From Streptomyces sp. NBC_00554 (GTDB lineage: Bacteria; Actinomycetota; Actinomycetes; Streptomycetales; Streptomycetaceae), in the NCBI RefSeq assembly GCF_041431135.1, contig NZ_CP107799.1, forward strand, positions 682,001 through 746,000: a DNA stretch of 64,000 bases, written 5' to 3'. Below the pieces are notes generated by a model. The model made no database searches, was not told the origin of the DNA, and worked only from the letters and a program-made list of their open reading frames with translations. Shown piece by piece: positions 42,534 through 51,022 of this stretch; within the stretch, counting starts at the first letter, position 1; the number at the start of each line of letters is the position of its first letter. A program made the translations under genes and the position numbers.

Positions 42534-43841
42534 TCAGCCGACGGGGAGTGCGGAGGCGAGCTCGGTGGGGGCGCCGGTGAGCGTGCCGCAGACGTCGGCG
42601 AGACGGCGCGAGGCGTCGATGTGGTCCGCGAGGAACTCGGCGTCCCTGCCGACGGCTTCGAAGCGGCCGGAACCCCACGAGTACTGCCAGGGCAGGCCCA
42701 GGAAGTACAGGCCGGGGGTGCTGGTGACCCCTCGCCAGTGCATGGGGTAGCCGCGGCCGTCGAAGACGGGTATCTCGATCCACCGGTGGTCGCGGGTGAA
42801 GCCGGTGGACCAGATGACGGAGGTGATGCGGGCCTCGGCCAGGTCGAGCGCCTCCGGCTGTTCGGCCGGCTCCCACACGGGGATGTAGCGGGCCTCGTCC
42901 GGCGCCGGTACGCCCTGCGCGGTGATGTGCGCGTCTATGGCGTCCTTGATGCCGTCCGCCACCGCGTCGGCCCGGTCGAGGTTGACCTTCAGGTCGTCGG
43001 CGAACTCCAGGATCCCGCCGTCGATGCCGGTCAGCCGCCCGTAGAGGCGCATTCCGTCGCGGGCGAAGGCGCGGAGGTCGATGTCCCGGCCGCCGCCGCG
43101 TCCGGTGACGTAGTGGTTGACGCGCATCCGGACGGCGGAGACGTCGTCGAAGCTGTCGATGCCCTTGGCGTAGTGGCCCATCTCGTCGAGCCAGGCGACG
43201 CAGTCCCGGCCGCGGTAGAAGCGCGCCACCCGGGGTGCGCTGCCGACGGCCAGATGGACCTGGCGCCCCGCGAGGTGCAGATCCTCGGCGATCTGGCAGC
43301 CGGACTGTCCGGTGCCGACCACCAGGACCGCCCCGTCGGGGAGTTGAGAGGGGTTGCGGTAGCGGGAGGAGTGGATCTGCTCGACGACGCCGGACAGCCG
43401 CTCGGCCATCCGCGGGACGGAGGGGGTGTGGTACGGGCCGGTGGCGACCACCACCTGATCGGCGGTGAACTCCCCCGCACTGGTGGTGAGTTCGAACACT
43501 CCGCCCGGTGAGCGGCGCAGCCCGGTGACGGACACGCCCTCGACCAGCGGCGGATCGAAACGGGCGACGTACTCCTCCAGGTAGCGCACGATCTCCGCGC
43601 GAACCATGAACCCGTCCGGATCGGGTCCCGCATAGGGGTGACCTGGCAGTCTGCACTGCCAGTTGGGCGTGACCAGGCAGAAGGAGTCCCAGCGCCGCTC
43701 GCGCCACTCGTGGCCGACCCGGTTCGCCTCGACCACCACGTGTGCGATCCCGCGCTCGCGCAGACAGTGACTGACGGAGAGTCCCGCCTGACCACCACCG
43801 ACCACGGCTACCGGATAATGGGCTCCGTACAGCTCAGGCAT
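42534..43841 (-). CDS. Flavin-dependent oxidoreductase, MSMEG_0569 family
   Basis: The 435-residue enzyme has an FAD Rossmann motif (VAVVGGGQAGLSVS) at the N-terminus, the segment VVVATGPYHTP and a second, NADPH-type Rossmann motif VLVVGTGQSGCQIAE near residue 165, the layout of flavin-containing monooxygenases. WQYSWGSGRFEAVGRDAEFLA near the end is typical of the family in Nit1C clusters. It may hydroxylate an N- or C-atom of the pathway intermediate. I chose the ATG at 43841 over that at 43853 because GGAGG lies 6 nt before it. It is the first gene of the cluster, so its upstream region should hold the operon promoter. Confidence 0.9.
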   Translation of the reverse strand: MPELYGAHYPVAVVGGGQAGLSVSHCLRERGIAHVVVEANRVGHEWRERRWDSFCLVTPNWQCRLPGHPYAGPDPDGFMVRAEIVRYLEEYVARFDPPLVEGVSVTGLRRSPGGVFELTTSAGEFTADQVVVATGPYHTPSVPRMAERLSGVVEQIHSSRYRNPSQLPDGAVLVVGTGQSGCQIAEDLHLAGRQVHLAVGSAPRVARFYRGRDCVAWLDEMGHYAKGIDSFDDVSAVRMRVNHYVTGRGGGRDIDLRAFARDGMRLYGRLTGIDGGILEFADDLKVNLDRADAVADGIKDAIDAHITAQGVPAPDEARYIPVWEPAEQPEALDLAEARITSVIWSTGFTRDHRWIEIPVFDGRGYPMHWRGVTSTPGLYFLGLPWQYSWGSGRFEAVGRDAEFLADHIDASRRLADVCGTLTGAPTELASALPVG

Positions 43842-43938
43842 GAAGTCCTCCATGCGTGGGGCGAGTTGTCAGGCGCGACCGTCTCGGGTCTCGCACCTCG
43901 CCGCTGCTTGTGAGAACCACTTCAGCCACGCCCGATTG

Positions 43939-43956
43939 CCGGATCGCTTCATCCGG
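43939..43956. promoter_or_regulatory. Inverted repeat in the Nit1C/ABC divergent region
   Basis: ccggat and atccgg arms with a 6-nt loop, about 100 bp upstream of the flavoprotein start. Modest by itself; it is listed because it stands next to the palindrome at 43987-44001. Confidence 0.35.
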
Positions 43957-43986
43957 AACAAAGCGGGGTTACCAAACCCTCACTCG

Positions 43987-44001
43987 TTGCCTGGCAGGCA
44001 A
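43987..44001. promoter_or_regulatory. Palindromic operator TTGCCTGGCAGGCAA between the Nit1C cluster and the ABC gene
   Basis: TTGCCTG and CAGGCAA are perfect 7-bp arms around one central base, 146 bp upstream of the first Nit1C gene and 77 bp upstream of the ABC transporter -10 box. The shape is that of a TetR- or PadR-type operator. No regulator gene lies next to it. Confidence 0.6.
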
Positions 44002-44077
44002 GATTTCCCATCGAATCCATCGGCTTCTTCGACGCCGTCGAGATGCCCGCGCGCGACGTCCACCCCTCTCACCGACG

Positions 44078-44083
44078 TAGCCT
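44078..44083 (+). promoter_or_regulatory. -10 box of the ABC transporter gene
   Basis: TAGCCT, giving a start near 44090 and a leader of about 28 nt before the GTG at 44118; the -35 region is weak. Confidence 0.4.
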
Positions 44084-44117
44084 GAATGCTCCGCACAGAT
44101 CCCTCACAAGGAGCGCC

Positions 44118-45872
44118 GTGAGCATCACCGCAGCCAAACCCGAGGCACCCGCGTGGCGCCTGCTGATCGGGTACGTACGACCGCATCGATGGGCGTTGCT
44201 GGCGGGCGGATTGCTGGCGCTCACGACCGGGGCCACCGGCCTTGTGCTGCCGCTGGTGGCGCGGGGACTCATCGACGACCTGTCGCACGACCGGCCCATC
44301 GCGGGGGCCCTGTTCGGCATGGCGGCGCTGGTGGTGACCAACGCGGCGGTGGGCGCGACGGGTTCGTACGTGCTGCGGCGTACCGCCGAGTCGGTGGTGC
44401 TCGGGGCACGGCGCGCCCTGTCCTCGTATCTGCTGCGGCTGCGCATACCGGCCGTCGACCGCAGCGAGCCGGGCGATCTGATGGCGCGGATCACCTCCGA
44501 CACGACACTGCTGCGCGAGGTCACGACCGATTCGCTGGTCGGCTTCGGGACCGGAGGCCTCACCCTCGTCGCGACGGTGGTGATGATGGGCCTGGTCGAC
44601 CCCGTGCTCCTGGGTGTCACGCTGGCCGTGATCCTGTGTGCGGGCACCGTGCTCGGTGTGATCGTGCCGCGCATCAACCGGGCGAGCAAAAAGGCCCAGG
44701 ACGCCGTCGGCGTGATGGGCGCCTCGCTGGAACGGATCCTCGGCGCGCTCCGCACGATCAAGGCGTCCGGTGCCGAGCACCGCGAGGAGCAGGTCATCCA
44801 CGCGGCCGCCGAGGAGTCGTGGCGGCAGAGCGTGCACGCCGCCAAGTGGTCGGCGGCGGCGGGCAATACGGCCGGTCTTGCGATGCAGATCGCGTTCATC
44901 ACGGTGCTCGCGGTGGGCGGCGCGCGCGTCGCGACCGGCGCCATCGACGTCGGCACGCTCGTCGCCTTCCTCCTCTACGTCTTCTATCTGATGTCGCCGA
45001 TCCAGCAGGTCGTCGGCGCGATCACGCAGTACCAGACCGGCGCCGCCGCCCTCGCCCGCATCCAGGAGGCGCTGCAGCTCCCCGCCGAGCCCGCGGCCCT
45101 GCCCGCGCCGCTGCCGACCCCGGGTGCCGAGCCCGCCGCGCTCGCCTTCGACGACGTCCGCTTCCGGTACGGCGACGATCTGCCCTACGTCCACCACGGC
45201 GTGACGTTCGGCGTCCCGGCCCGCGGAATGACGGCGTTCGTCGGCCCCTCCGGCGCGGGCAAGACGACCGTCTTCTCACTCATCGAGCGGTTCTACGACC
45301 CCGAGGCGGGCGTCATCACCTTCGACGGCCGCCGGCTGGACGACTGGGATCTGCCGCAGCTCCGTTCCTCGATCGGCTACGTGGAGCAGGACGCCCCGGT
45401 CCTGTCCGGCTCCCTCCTCGACAACCTGCGGCTCGGCAACCCGGACGCCGACGACACCGAGGTCACACGCGTCCTGAAGACGACCCGCCTCGACGGCCTC
45501 GTCTCCCGGTTGCCGCGCGGTCTGGACACACTGGTCGGCCACCGCGGCACCAAGCTGTCGGGCGGTGAGCGGCAGCGGGTCGCCATCGCCCGCGCTCTGC
45601 TGCGCCGGCCCCGTCTGCTGCTCCTCGACGAGGCGACGTCGCAGCTCGATGCGGTGAACGAGGCCGCGCTGCGCGACACGGTCGCCGATGTCTCCCGTAC
45701 GACGACGGTCCTCGTGGTCGCGCACCGGCTGTCCACCGTCACGATGGCCGACCGGATCGTCGTCATGGACGCGGGCCGCGTCCGCGCGGTGGGCACCCAC
45801 CGCGAACTCGTGGCCGGCGACCCGCTCTACGCGGAGCTGGCGGCGACGCAGTTCCTCGCCACCGCCGGCTGA
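44118..45872 (+). CDS. ABC exporter, fused permease and ATPase
   Basis: The 584-residue half-transporter has a six-helix membrane domain ([22 protein letters not shown]..., [58 protein letters not shown]; residues ~15-320) and an ATPase with Walker [10 protein letters not shown] (near 378), signature LSGGERQR, Walker [13 protein letters not shown] and the switch His in VVAHRLST. It should work as a homodimer exporting a drug, lipid or peptide. The GTG at 44118 follows AAGGAG. It is divergent from the Nit1C cluster, with a perfect palindrome between them, so the two may be co-regulated; that is inference. A terminator follows. Confidence 0.9.
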   Translation: MSITAAKPEAPAWRLLIGYVRPHRWALLAGGLLALTTGATGLVLPLVARGLIDDLSHDRPIAGALFGMAALVVTNAAVGATGSYVLRRTAESVVLGARRALSSYLLRLRIPAVDRSEPGDLMARITSDTTLLREVTTDSLVGFGTGGLTLVATVVMMGLVDPVLLGVTLAVILCAGTVLGVIVPRINRASKKAQDAVGVMGASLERILGALRTIKASGAEHREEQVIHAAAEESWRQSVHAAKWSAAAGNTAGLAMQIAFITVLAVGGARVATGAIDVGTLVAFLLYVFYLMSPIQQVVGAITQYQTGAAALARIQEALQLPAEPAALPAPLPTPGAEPAALAFDDVRFRYGDDLPYVHHGVTFGVPARGMTAFVGPSGAGKTTVFSLIERFYDPEAGVITFDGRRLDDWDLPQLRSSIGYVEQDAPVLSGSLLDNLRLGNPDADDTEVTRVLKTTRLDGLVSRLPRGLDTLVGHRGTKLSGGERQRVAIARALLRRPRLLLLDEATSQLDAVNEAALRDTVADVSRTTTVLVVAHRLSTVTMADRIVVMDAGRVRAVGTHRELVAGDPLYAELAATQFLATAG

Positions 45873-45879
45873 GCGGCCT

Positions 45880-45904
45880 GCCCCCGGACGGACCTCCCGG
45901 GGGC
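45880..45904. terminator. Bidirectional terminator between the ABC and aldehyde dehydrogenase genes
   Basis: gcccccgg and ccgggggc form an 8-bp GC stem around a 9-nt loop, placed between two convergent stop codons. Confidence 0.7.
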
Positions 45905-45918
45905 TTCCGCACGCCGGG

Positions 45919-47379
45919 TCAGAAGGGGTAGTGCGCCTGCTGCGTGGCGATGGTCACCCAGCGGGTGTTGGAGAACGCCTCCAGGCCCCAGCGACCGCCG
46001 AAGCGCCCGTAGCCGGAGGCCTTCACGCCACCGAAGGGCGCGTGCGGCTCGTCGGCGACGGACTGGTCGTTGATGTGCACGATGCCAGTGCGGATACGGC
46101 GGGCGACCGCCAGCCCGTGCGTGGCGTTCTCGGTGATGACACCGCAGGTCAGGCCGTTGTCGGTGTCGTTGGCCACGTCGACGGCGGTGGTGTCGTCGGC
46201 GAAGGTCTCGATCACGCAGACCGGGCCGAACGCCTCCGCGTAGTAGATGTCCGCGTCCTTCGGGACATCGGTGAGGACGGTCGCCGGGTGCACCGCGCCC
46301 TCCGGCTCCCCGCCACCGGTGAGCACCGTGGCGCCCTTGGCCACCGCGTCCTTGATGAGCGCGGCGACACGCTGCGCGGCGGAGGCGCTGACCAGCGGGC
46401 CGACCACCGTGTGCGGGTGGGCCGGGTCGCCGGCCTGGAGCTGGGCGACCTTCGCGGCGAACTTCTCCGTGAACTCCTCGGCGAGCGACTCGTGTACGAG
46501 GATGCGGTCGCCGGACATGCAGATCTGGCCGGAGTTCATGAACACGCTAAAGGTGACGGCGTCGACGGCGTAGTCCACGTCGGCGTCGTCGAGCACGACG
46601 ACCGCGTTCTTGCCGCCCAACTCCAGTACGGCGGGCTTGAGATGCGCGGCGGCGTGCGTGCCGATGATCCGGCCGACTCCGGTGGAGCCGGTGAAGTTGA
46701 CGGCGCGGACACGCGGGTCGGCGATGAGCACCTCGGCGATCTCGGCGGCATCCTCACGGGCGTTGGTGACCACGTTCAGCACACCGTCCGGCAGTCCGGC
46801 CTCGCGCAGCACGTCGGCGACGAGCAGCGCGCACGCGATCGGCGCGTCCTCGCTGGGCTTCACGACGACGGTGTTGCCCGCCGCGAGCGGCGCCGCGACG
46901 GCCCGTACGCCGAGGATGACGGGAGCGTTCCAGGGGGCGAAGGCGGCGACGACACCCAGCGGTTCGCGGATGGCGAGGCCCAGCGCGCCCGCCTCCTGGG
47001 CGCTGAGTACCTCACCGCGCGGCGCGGTGATCGCGGCGGCGGCCTCACGCAGGATGTTCGCGGCAAGCCCCACGTTGAAGTACGCCCACGGACGGGTGCC
47101 GCCCGCCTCATGCGCCATCAGCTCGGCCACCTCCTCACCCTTGGCGTCGAGGAGGTCGGCGGCCTTGAGGAAGATCGCGCGGCGGGCGAAGGGGGCGAGC
47201 GCGGCCCAGTCGGCGAAGGCCGCGTCGGCGGCGCCCACGGCGAGGGCCACGTCCTCGGGACCTGCCGCGGCGACGGTCGCGTACACCTCGCCGGTGTAGG
47301 GATTGATGTCCTCGGCGGTGCGGCCGGAGGCGGCGGGCACGTCCTTGCCGCCGATGAACAGTTCACGGGTGATGGCCAT
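45919..47379 (-). CDS. Aldehyde dehydrogenase, vanillin/salicylaldehyde dehydrogenase-like
   Basis: The 486-residue enzyme has the ALDH core: AFAPWNAPVILGVRAVAAPLAAGNTVV for cofactor entry, NFTGSTGVGR, the catalytic Glu in LELGGKNAVV (about 252) and the nucleophilic Cys in FMNSGQICMSGDR (about 286). EAFGPVCVI and PFGGVKASGYGRFGG near the C-terminus place it with aromatic-aldehyde dehydrogenases such as vanillin or salicylaldehyde dehydrogenase. It would oxidise an aldehyde to the acid with NAD+. Single gene. Its upstream region contains repeated TTCAC half-sites that may bind a regulator. The substrate is not fixed by the sequence. Confidence 0.88.
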   Translation of the reverse strand: MAITRELFIGGKDVPAASGRTAEDINPYTGEVYATVAAAGPEDVALAVGAADAAFADWAALAPFARRAIFLKAADLLDAKGEEVAELMAHEAGGTRPWAYFNVGLAANILREAAAAITAPRGEVLSAQEAGALGLAIREPLGVVAAFAPWNAPVILGVRAVAAPLAAGNTVVVKPSEDAPIACALLVADVLREAGLPDGVLNVVTNAREDAAEIAEVLIADPRVRAVNFTGSTGVGRIIGTHAAAHLKPAVLELGGKNAVVVLDDADVDYAVDAVTFSVFMNSGQICMSGDRILVHESLAEEFTEKFAAKVAQLQAGDPAHPHTVVGPLVSASAAQRVAALIKDAVAKGATVLTGGGEPEGAVHPATVLTDVPKDADIYYAEAFGPVCVIETFADDTTAVDVANDTDNGLTCGVITENATHGLAVARRIRTGIVHINDQSVADEPHAPFGGVKASGYGRFGGRWGLEAFSNTRWVTIATQQAHYPF

Positions 47380-47419
47380 GGCGGGTTCCTTCGGTACGTA
47401 ACGACGTCGGTACGCGGTG

Positions 47420-47480
47420 GTTCACGACAACAATAGGGAGTTCACGCCGCAAGTTGTTCGCCACGTGAAATTCCATTCAC
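47420..47480. promoter_or_regulatory. Cluster of TTCAC/GTGAA half-sites upstream of the aldehyde dehydrogenase gene
   Basis: GTTCACG occurs at 47420 and 47440 as a direct repeat, and GTGAA (47465-47469) with TTCAC (47476-47480) forms an inverted repeat with a 6-bp spacer. Four half-sites in 60 bp suggest binding of a dimeric regulator. Confidence 0.4.
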
Positions 47481-47530
47481 TAACCTACTAGGATGCTCCG
47501 ACCGGACCACACGAAAGTCAAGGGCATACG

Positions 47531-47566
47531 CGTCTGCCCCCGGCACCGAAGTACCGGGGGCAGACG
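47531..47566 (-). terminator. Terminator of the small secreted protein gene; 18-bp stem with UUCG loop
   Basis: Read on the minus strand, 13 perfect pairs (47531-47543 with 47554-47566) continue through five more, including one G-U, to a C(UUCG)G tetraloop. It begins 18 bp after the stop codon of the gene at 47585. Confidence 0.8.
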
Positions 47567-47584
47567 AACCTGTCGGACGCCGTA

Positions 47585-47878
47585 CTACGGCTGAATGGCG
47601 GGGAGCACGCTGGTGACTGGCGCGACCAGGTCGGTCAGCTGGTGCATCTCGTTGAGGCCCTCGTTCAGGCCGTTGAGGCCTGCCAGCTGCTGCGAGACCT
47701 TCGGGAGTTGCGCCTGGTGCTCCGCGGGAATGTCGCTCACAGCGAGCCGGTCGAGCTCGGCGATCGGGTTCAGCGGCTTCGGCGCCTCGGAGACCGCGGC
47801 GCTCGCCATCGGCGCGGCAAGGCCCGTGACACCGACGGCGAGACCAACGGCGGCGACAATACGTCGTGTTGAGATCAT
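47585..47878 (-). CDS. Small secreted protein
   Basis: The 97-residue frame has a signal peptide (IVAAVGLAVGVTGLAAPMASA, cleavage near residue 28) and a mature part of ~70 residues with regular helices (LDRLAVSDIPAEHQAQLPKVSQQLAGLNGLNEGLNEMHQL). It has no Cys. Proteins of this size and pattern are common in Streptomyces and have no assigned function that I know. A strong terminator with a UUCG tetraloop follows, and the start at 47878 is the only good ATG. Divergent from the SnoaL-like gene. Confidence 0.7.
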   Translation of the reverse strand: MISTRRIVAAVGLAVGVTGLAAPMASAAVSEAPKPLNPIAELDRLAVSDIPAEHQAQLPKVSQQLAGLNGLNEGLNEMHQLTDLVAPVTSVLPAIQP

Positions 47879-48049
47879 GCTTTCAGCAACGGCTCCGGGG
47901 CCCGGGCGGACACGGCCCGCCCCCGCCGCTCACCCGAGAGGCTCACAGGTCCCGCTGCGCTTGCCGTGCGCCCCGCGTCGGAGGAGTCTCGAGGGAGAGG
48001 CCCTTCGCGGCCCGCTCCTCGGTGGGCCGCGGCCTTCAAGGAGGTCATC

Positions 48050-48415
48050 ATGGGCAGCGCGCTAGGCCCCGCCTTCGACACCGAAGCGCTACGCCGGGGC
48101 ATTGAAGGACACAGCGCGGCAGATCTGCTGTCGCTCTACGCCGACGACGCGGAAGTCCGCGTGGTCGACCACAACACCCAGCCCAGTCACCCGATGGTCA
48201 AACACGGTCGCGGCGAGATCGCCGACATGCTCAACGACGTCTACAGCCGGGACATGACGCACAAGCTGGAGCAGTGCGTCGTCGACGGCAACCACGTCGC
48301 TTTCACCGAGTCCTGCCAGTACCCGGACGGCGTGAAGGTACTGGCCAGCTCGATGATGTCGCTGCGCGACGGCAAGATCGTCGAACACACGCTGCTGCAG
48401 GCATGGGACGAGTAG
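48050..48415 (+). CDS. SnoaL-like / NTF2-fold family protein
   Basis: The 121-residue protein has the cone-shaped alpha-beta-barrel pattern: a helical start (ALRRGIEGHSAADLLSLYADDAEVRVVDHN), the GRGEIADMLNDVY loop and a sheet ending in MMSLRDGKIVEHTLLQAWDE. NTF2-like proteins of this size are either small cyclases/isomerases or stress proteins; residues typical of polyketide cyclases are not obvious. The ATG at 48050 follows a textbook AAGGAGGTC, so the upstream in-frame codons from 47966 are unlikely to be translated. Single gene. Confidence 0.8.
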   Translation: MGSALGPAFDTEALRRGIEGHSAADLLSLYADDAEVRVVDHNTQPSHPMVKHGRGEIADMLNDVYSRDMTHKLEQCVVDGNHVAFTESCQYPDGVKVLASSMMSLRDGKIVEHTLLQAWDE

Positions 48416-48617
48416 GAAGGCACTGGCCGAAGGTCCGGATCAGTTCGCACCTGACCTGGACCTTCTCGGCGAGCGCGGGCATGGGCCGGTCACGGACGCA
48501 CCGGAATCGCCTGCCCCGGCCACTGTCCGCGGCGGGGGTACGGGTGTCCGCCTCCGTGCTGCGCTCAGCGCTGCGGGGAACACGTGCGCCCTCTCGCCGA
48601 ACCCGCCGGATCCGGCC

Positions 48618-50012
48618 TCACTGAACCCCAGGGACCGACTCGTCCAGCAGTCGGTGCATGACCTCCACCGGAAGCGCGGGATTGCCGGCGGCGGGCTGGG
48701 CCGTGTCTTGCTGGGTGAGCAGTTCCTCGATACGGGCGAGCGGAAGACGGGGGTCACCGGCGGCCGTGTATCTGACGCCGGTGGACGCGTCGTGGCTGAG
48801 GCGCTCGATCAACTCCGGTGAGGCGTCCGGGTCGTACACGGCCAGCATGCGTACGGACGGATTCTTGTCCTCGGCGTACCGGACGAGACCCTTCCTGGGG
48901 AACTGCGGCCGGGCCAGCATGTCGGCACGGGTGTAACCGGCCCACTCCAAGACCATGGCCAGGAGCGCATCCGGCGGAGCGGCGGGCTGGTACTCGCAGG
49001 TCAGGAGCCGGACCGCGAAGTCCTCGTCGTGCGCCAGAGGCTCGACGAGGTCGGCCGGCAGGTGTCGGTTGGCGGCGGCGGACCGGCGCAGCAGGACATG
49101 GCTGGAGGTCGCGCACCGACGCAGGACGTCGATGTCATCGGCGCCGAGGTTCCAGACCCAGCGGACCGGGCCGGTCCGGTCCTTCGGGTCGACTCGGTAG
49201 TCGACGGCGGCTCGCTCGTCCTCGGTGAGGTCGGGTCTGACCGATATCGCCAGACGGACGTGGTGTTCGGGGTCCGAGGCGAGGCGCGCGACCAGGTCCG
49301 GCGGCAGTGACGGGTTCGAGGCGACGGCGTGCCGCTCCTCCGAGTCCTCACTCGCCACGAGCCGCTCGGCCGTGGCGCGGGTCAGCCGGCCTTTCATGAG
49401 CACGTCTTCGCGCGGCCATTTGTCGAGAGTGTCCAGCAGTTCGTCGGTCAGGGCTGCGTCGTCGACGCAGGCACGCAGCGCGGCGGCGCGGCGGACTTCG
49501 GTGTCGGGATCCGCGAGGAGCGTTTCGCGGGTGGCCGGGGTCAGTCCGTCCCACACCCCGCAGACCGCGGCGCGTACGGCGGCGTCCGCGTGGTCGGCGT
49601 ACCCGGCCAGGATCCGCGGCGGGATGCTCCGGGAACGCACCGCCCAGTAGCGCACGTCCTTGTCCGGATCGGACAGGAGTCGCTCGTAGGCGGCGTCGGG
49701 CAGTGGCGCGACGTCCGTCCGGAACGGTTCCGGTCCGGAGGCAAGCGCCATCCGGACTTTCGGCTCGGGGTCGTCGACCAGCCGGGCGCGGTCGGCCGGG
49801 TCCGCGTTCCAGCTCTCGGCGATGCTGCCGCGTACCCGGAAGTCGGAGTGGTTGATCATCGCGTCGACGAGCTCGGCGGGCGGATCGGGCCGGAGGCACA
49901 GCCAGAACCAGGCCGACGAGGCCTCCGGGCTCAAGAGGCGCAGCAGCACACCGTTCGGCGCGGCAGGATTCCGCGCCAGTCCCTTGAGGATGTCGTGCCG
50001 TACGTCCGTCAC
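48618..50012 (-). CDS. HEAT/leucine-rich-variant-type repeat protein
   Basis: The 464-residue protein is built of ~25-35-residue helical repeats with the recurring pattern LLSDPDKDVRYWAVRS, LLADPDTEVRRAAALRA, LASDPEHHVRLAISVRP and LSHDASTGVRYTAAGDP, that is D-x3-VR-x3-A. This is the LRV/HEAT-like solenoid seen in actinobacterial proteins of unknown role, likely a protein-binding scaffold. No signal peptide or catalytic motif is present. Repeats cover nearly the whole length. The 200 bp between its stop and the SnoaL-like gene contain no gene I can see. Confidence 0.82.
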   Translation of the reverse strand: MTDVRHDILKGLARNPAAPNGVLLRLLSPEASSAWFWLCLRPDPPAELVDAMINHSDFRVRGSIAESWNADPADRARLVDDPEPKVRMALASGPEPFRTDVAPLPDAAYERLLSDPDKDVRYWAVRSRSIPPRILAGYADHADAAVRAAVCGVWDGLTPATRETLLADPDTEVRRAAALRACVDDAALTDELLDTLDKWPREDVLMKGRLTRATAERLVASEDSEERHAVASNPSLPPDLVARLASDPEHHVRLAISVRPDLTEDERAAVDYRVDPKDRTGPVRWVWNLGADDIDVLRRCATSSHVLLRRSAAANRHLPADLVEPLAHDEDFAVRLLTCEYQPAAPPDALLAMVLEWAGYTRADMLARPQFPRKGLVRYAEDKNPSVRMLAVYDPDASPELIERLSHDASTGVRYTAAGDPRLPLARIEELLTQQDTAQPAAGNPALPVEVMHRLLDESVPGVQ

Positions 50013-50055
50013 TGGTGCCCTCTCCCCCTGCCGCCCGGCCGATCATCGTACGAGC

Positions 50056-50061
50056 TAGGCT
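50056..50061 (+). promoter_or_regulatory. -10 box of folD
   Basis: TAGGCT, placing the transcription start near 50068, immediately at the 5' edge of the riboswitch. The -35 region is not conserved. Confidence 0.45.
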
Positions 50062-50064
50062 GGT

Positions 50065-50145
50065 CGGTGGGCCGTGACTGGCGCTGAGGTGGAGTACCAC
50101 CGGGGAGCGGTCTGACGAACGGGTCTTTGCCGCGCGCCTGGGCGA
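50065..50145 (+). ncRNA. ZTP (pfl-motif) riboswitch upstream of folD
   Basis: The element has the conserved ZTP order: GGGCCGTGACTGGCG, a small hairpin GGTGG-AGTA-CCACC, then CGGGGAGCGGTC closing the first stem (with G-U pairs), a variable linker and the second conserved piece GCGCGCCTGGGCGA. Known ZTP riboswitches control one-carbon and purine genes including folD, and turn them on when ZMP/ZTP accumulates during folate shortage. About 30 nt separate it from the folD start codon, which suggests control of translation initiation or attenuation close to it. Confidence 0.85.
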
Positions 50146-50173
50146 TTGTGTCGATAACGCTCAGGAGCAGCTC

Positions 50174-51022
50174 ATGTCCCAGGCCCAGCTCATGGACGGC
50201 GCCGGTCTCGCGCGCCGCATCGTCGAGGAGACCGCGAAGCGTGCGGCCGGCCTCAAGGACCGCACCGGTGCGTCGCCGTGCCTGGCGACGGTGCTGGTCG
50301 GCGAGGACCCCGCCTCGGTCACCTACGTCCGGATGAAGCAGAACCGCAGCCGCAAGGCCGGTATCGAGTCGCGGCACGTCACCCTGCCCGCCGAAACCAC
50401 CACGGCCGAACTGGTCGGCGCGCTCGACGAGCTGTCCGCCGACCCCACCGTGCACGGCATCCTGCTCCAGCACCCTGTCGGTCCGCACATCGACGAGCGG
50501 GCCGCGTTCGAGGCCATCGCGCCGGAGAAGGACGTCGACGGGGTGACGCTGAGCTCGTACTCGGCGATGAGTTTCGGGCTCCCCGGCTTCGTGTCCTGCA
50601 CACCGGGGGGCATCATGCGGCTCCTCGACGAGTACGACGTCGACCCGGCCGGCAAGCGTGCCGTCGTCGTGGGCCGCAGCGCGATCCTCGGCAAGCCGGT
50701 CGGCATGCTGCTGCTCGGCCGCGACGCGACGGTGACGTACTGCCACTCCCGTACGACGGATCTGTCCTCGGTTGTACGGGAGGCGGACATCGTGGTGGCC
50801 GCCGTGGGGCGGCCCCGGCTGATCCGCGGCGAGGACATCAAGCCAGGAGCCGTCGTCATCGACGCGGGCTACAACGCCGGGAACGTCGGCGACGTCGACT
50901 TCGACACCGCCGCCGCCCGGGCCGGTCTGATCACACCCGTGCCGGGTGGCGTCGGCCCGATGACGATCGCGGTCCTGCTGGAGCAGACGGTGACCGGAGC
51001 CGAACGGCAACTCGGCGTCTGA
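50174..51022 (+). CDS. folD: Bifunctional methylenetetrahydrofolate dehydrogenase/cyclohydrolase
   Basis: The 282-residue protein has the FolD signatures: TYVRMKQNRSRKAGI with the catalytic Tyr and Lys (about 52-56), GILLQHPVGPHID, the PCTPGG-type run SCTPGGIMRLLDEY and the NADP loop VVVGRSAILGKPVGMLL, ending in PVPGGVGPMTIAVLLEQT. It interconverts methylene-, methenyl- and formyl-tetrahydrofolate in the cytoplasm for purine and amino-acid synthesis. Control is by the ZTP riboswitch just upstream. The ATG at 50174 lies behind AGGAGCAG. Its stop codon abuts that of the convergent MmyB-like regulator gene (TGATCA), leaving no room for a terminator outside the coding sequence. Confidence 0.95.
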   Translation: MSQAQLMDGAGLARRIVEETAKRAAGLKDRTGASPCLATVLVGEDPASVTYVRMKQNRSRKAGIESRHVTLPAETTTAELVGALDELSADPTVHGILLQHPVGPHIDERAAFEAIAPEKDVDGVTLSSYSAMSFGLPGFVSCTPGGIMRLLDEYDVDPAGKRAVVVGRSAILGKPVGMLLLGRDATVTYCHSRTTDLSSVVREADIVVAAVGRPRLIRGEDIKPGAVVIDAGYNAGNVGDVDFDTAAARAGLITPVPGGVGPMTIAVLLEQTVTGAERQLGV

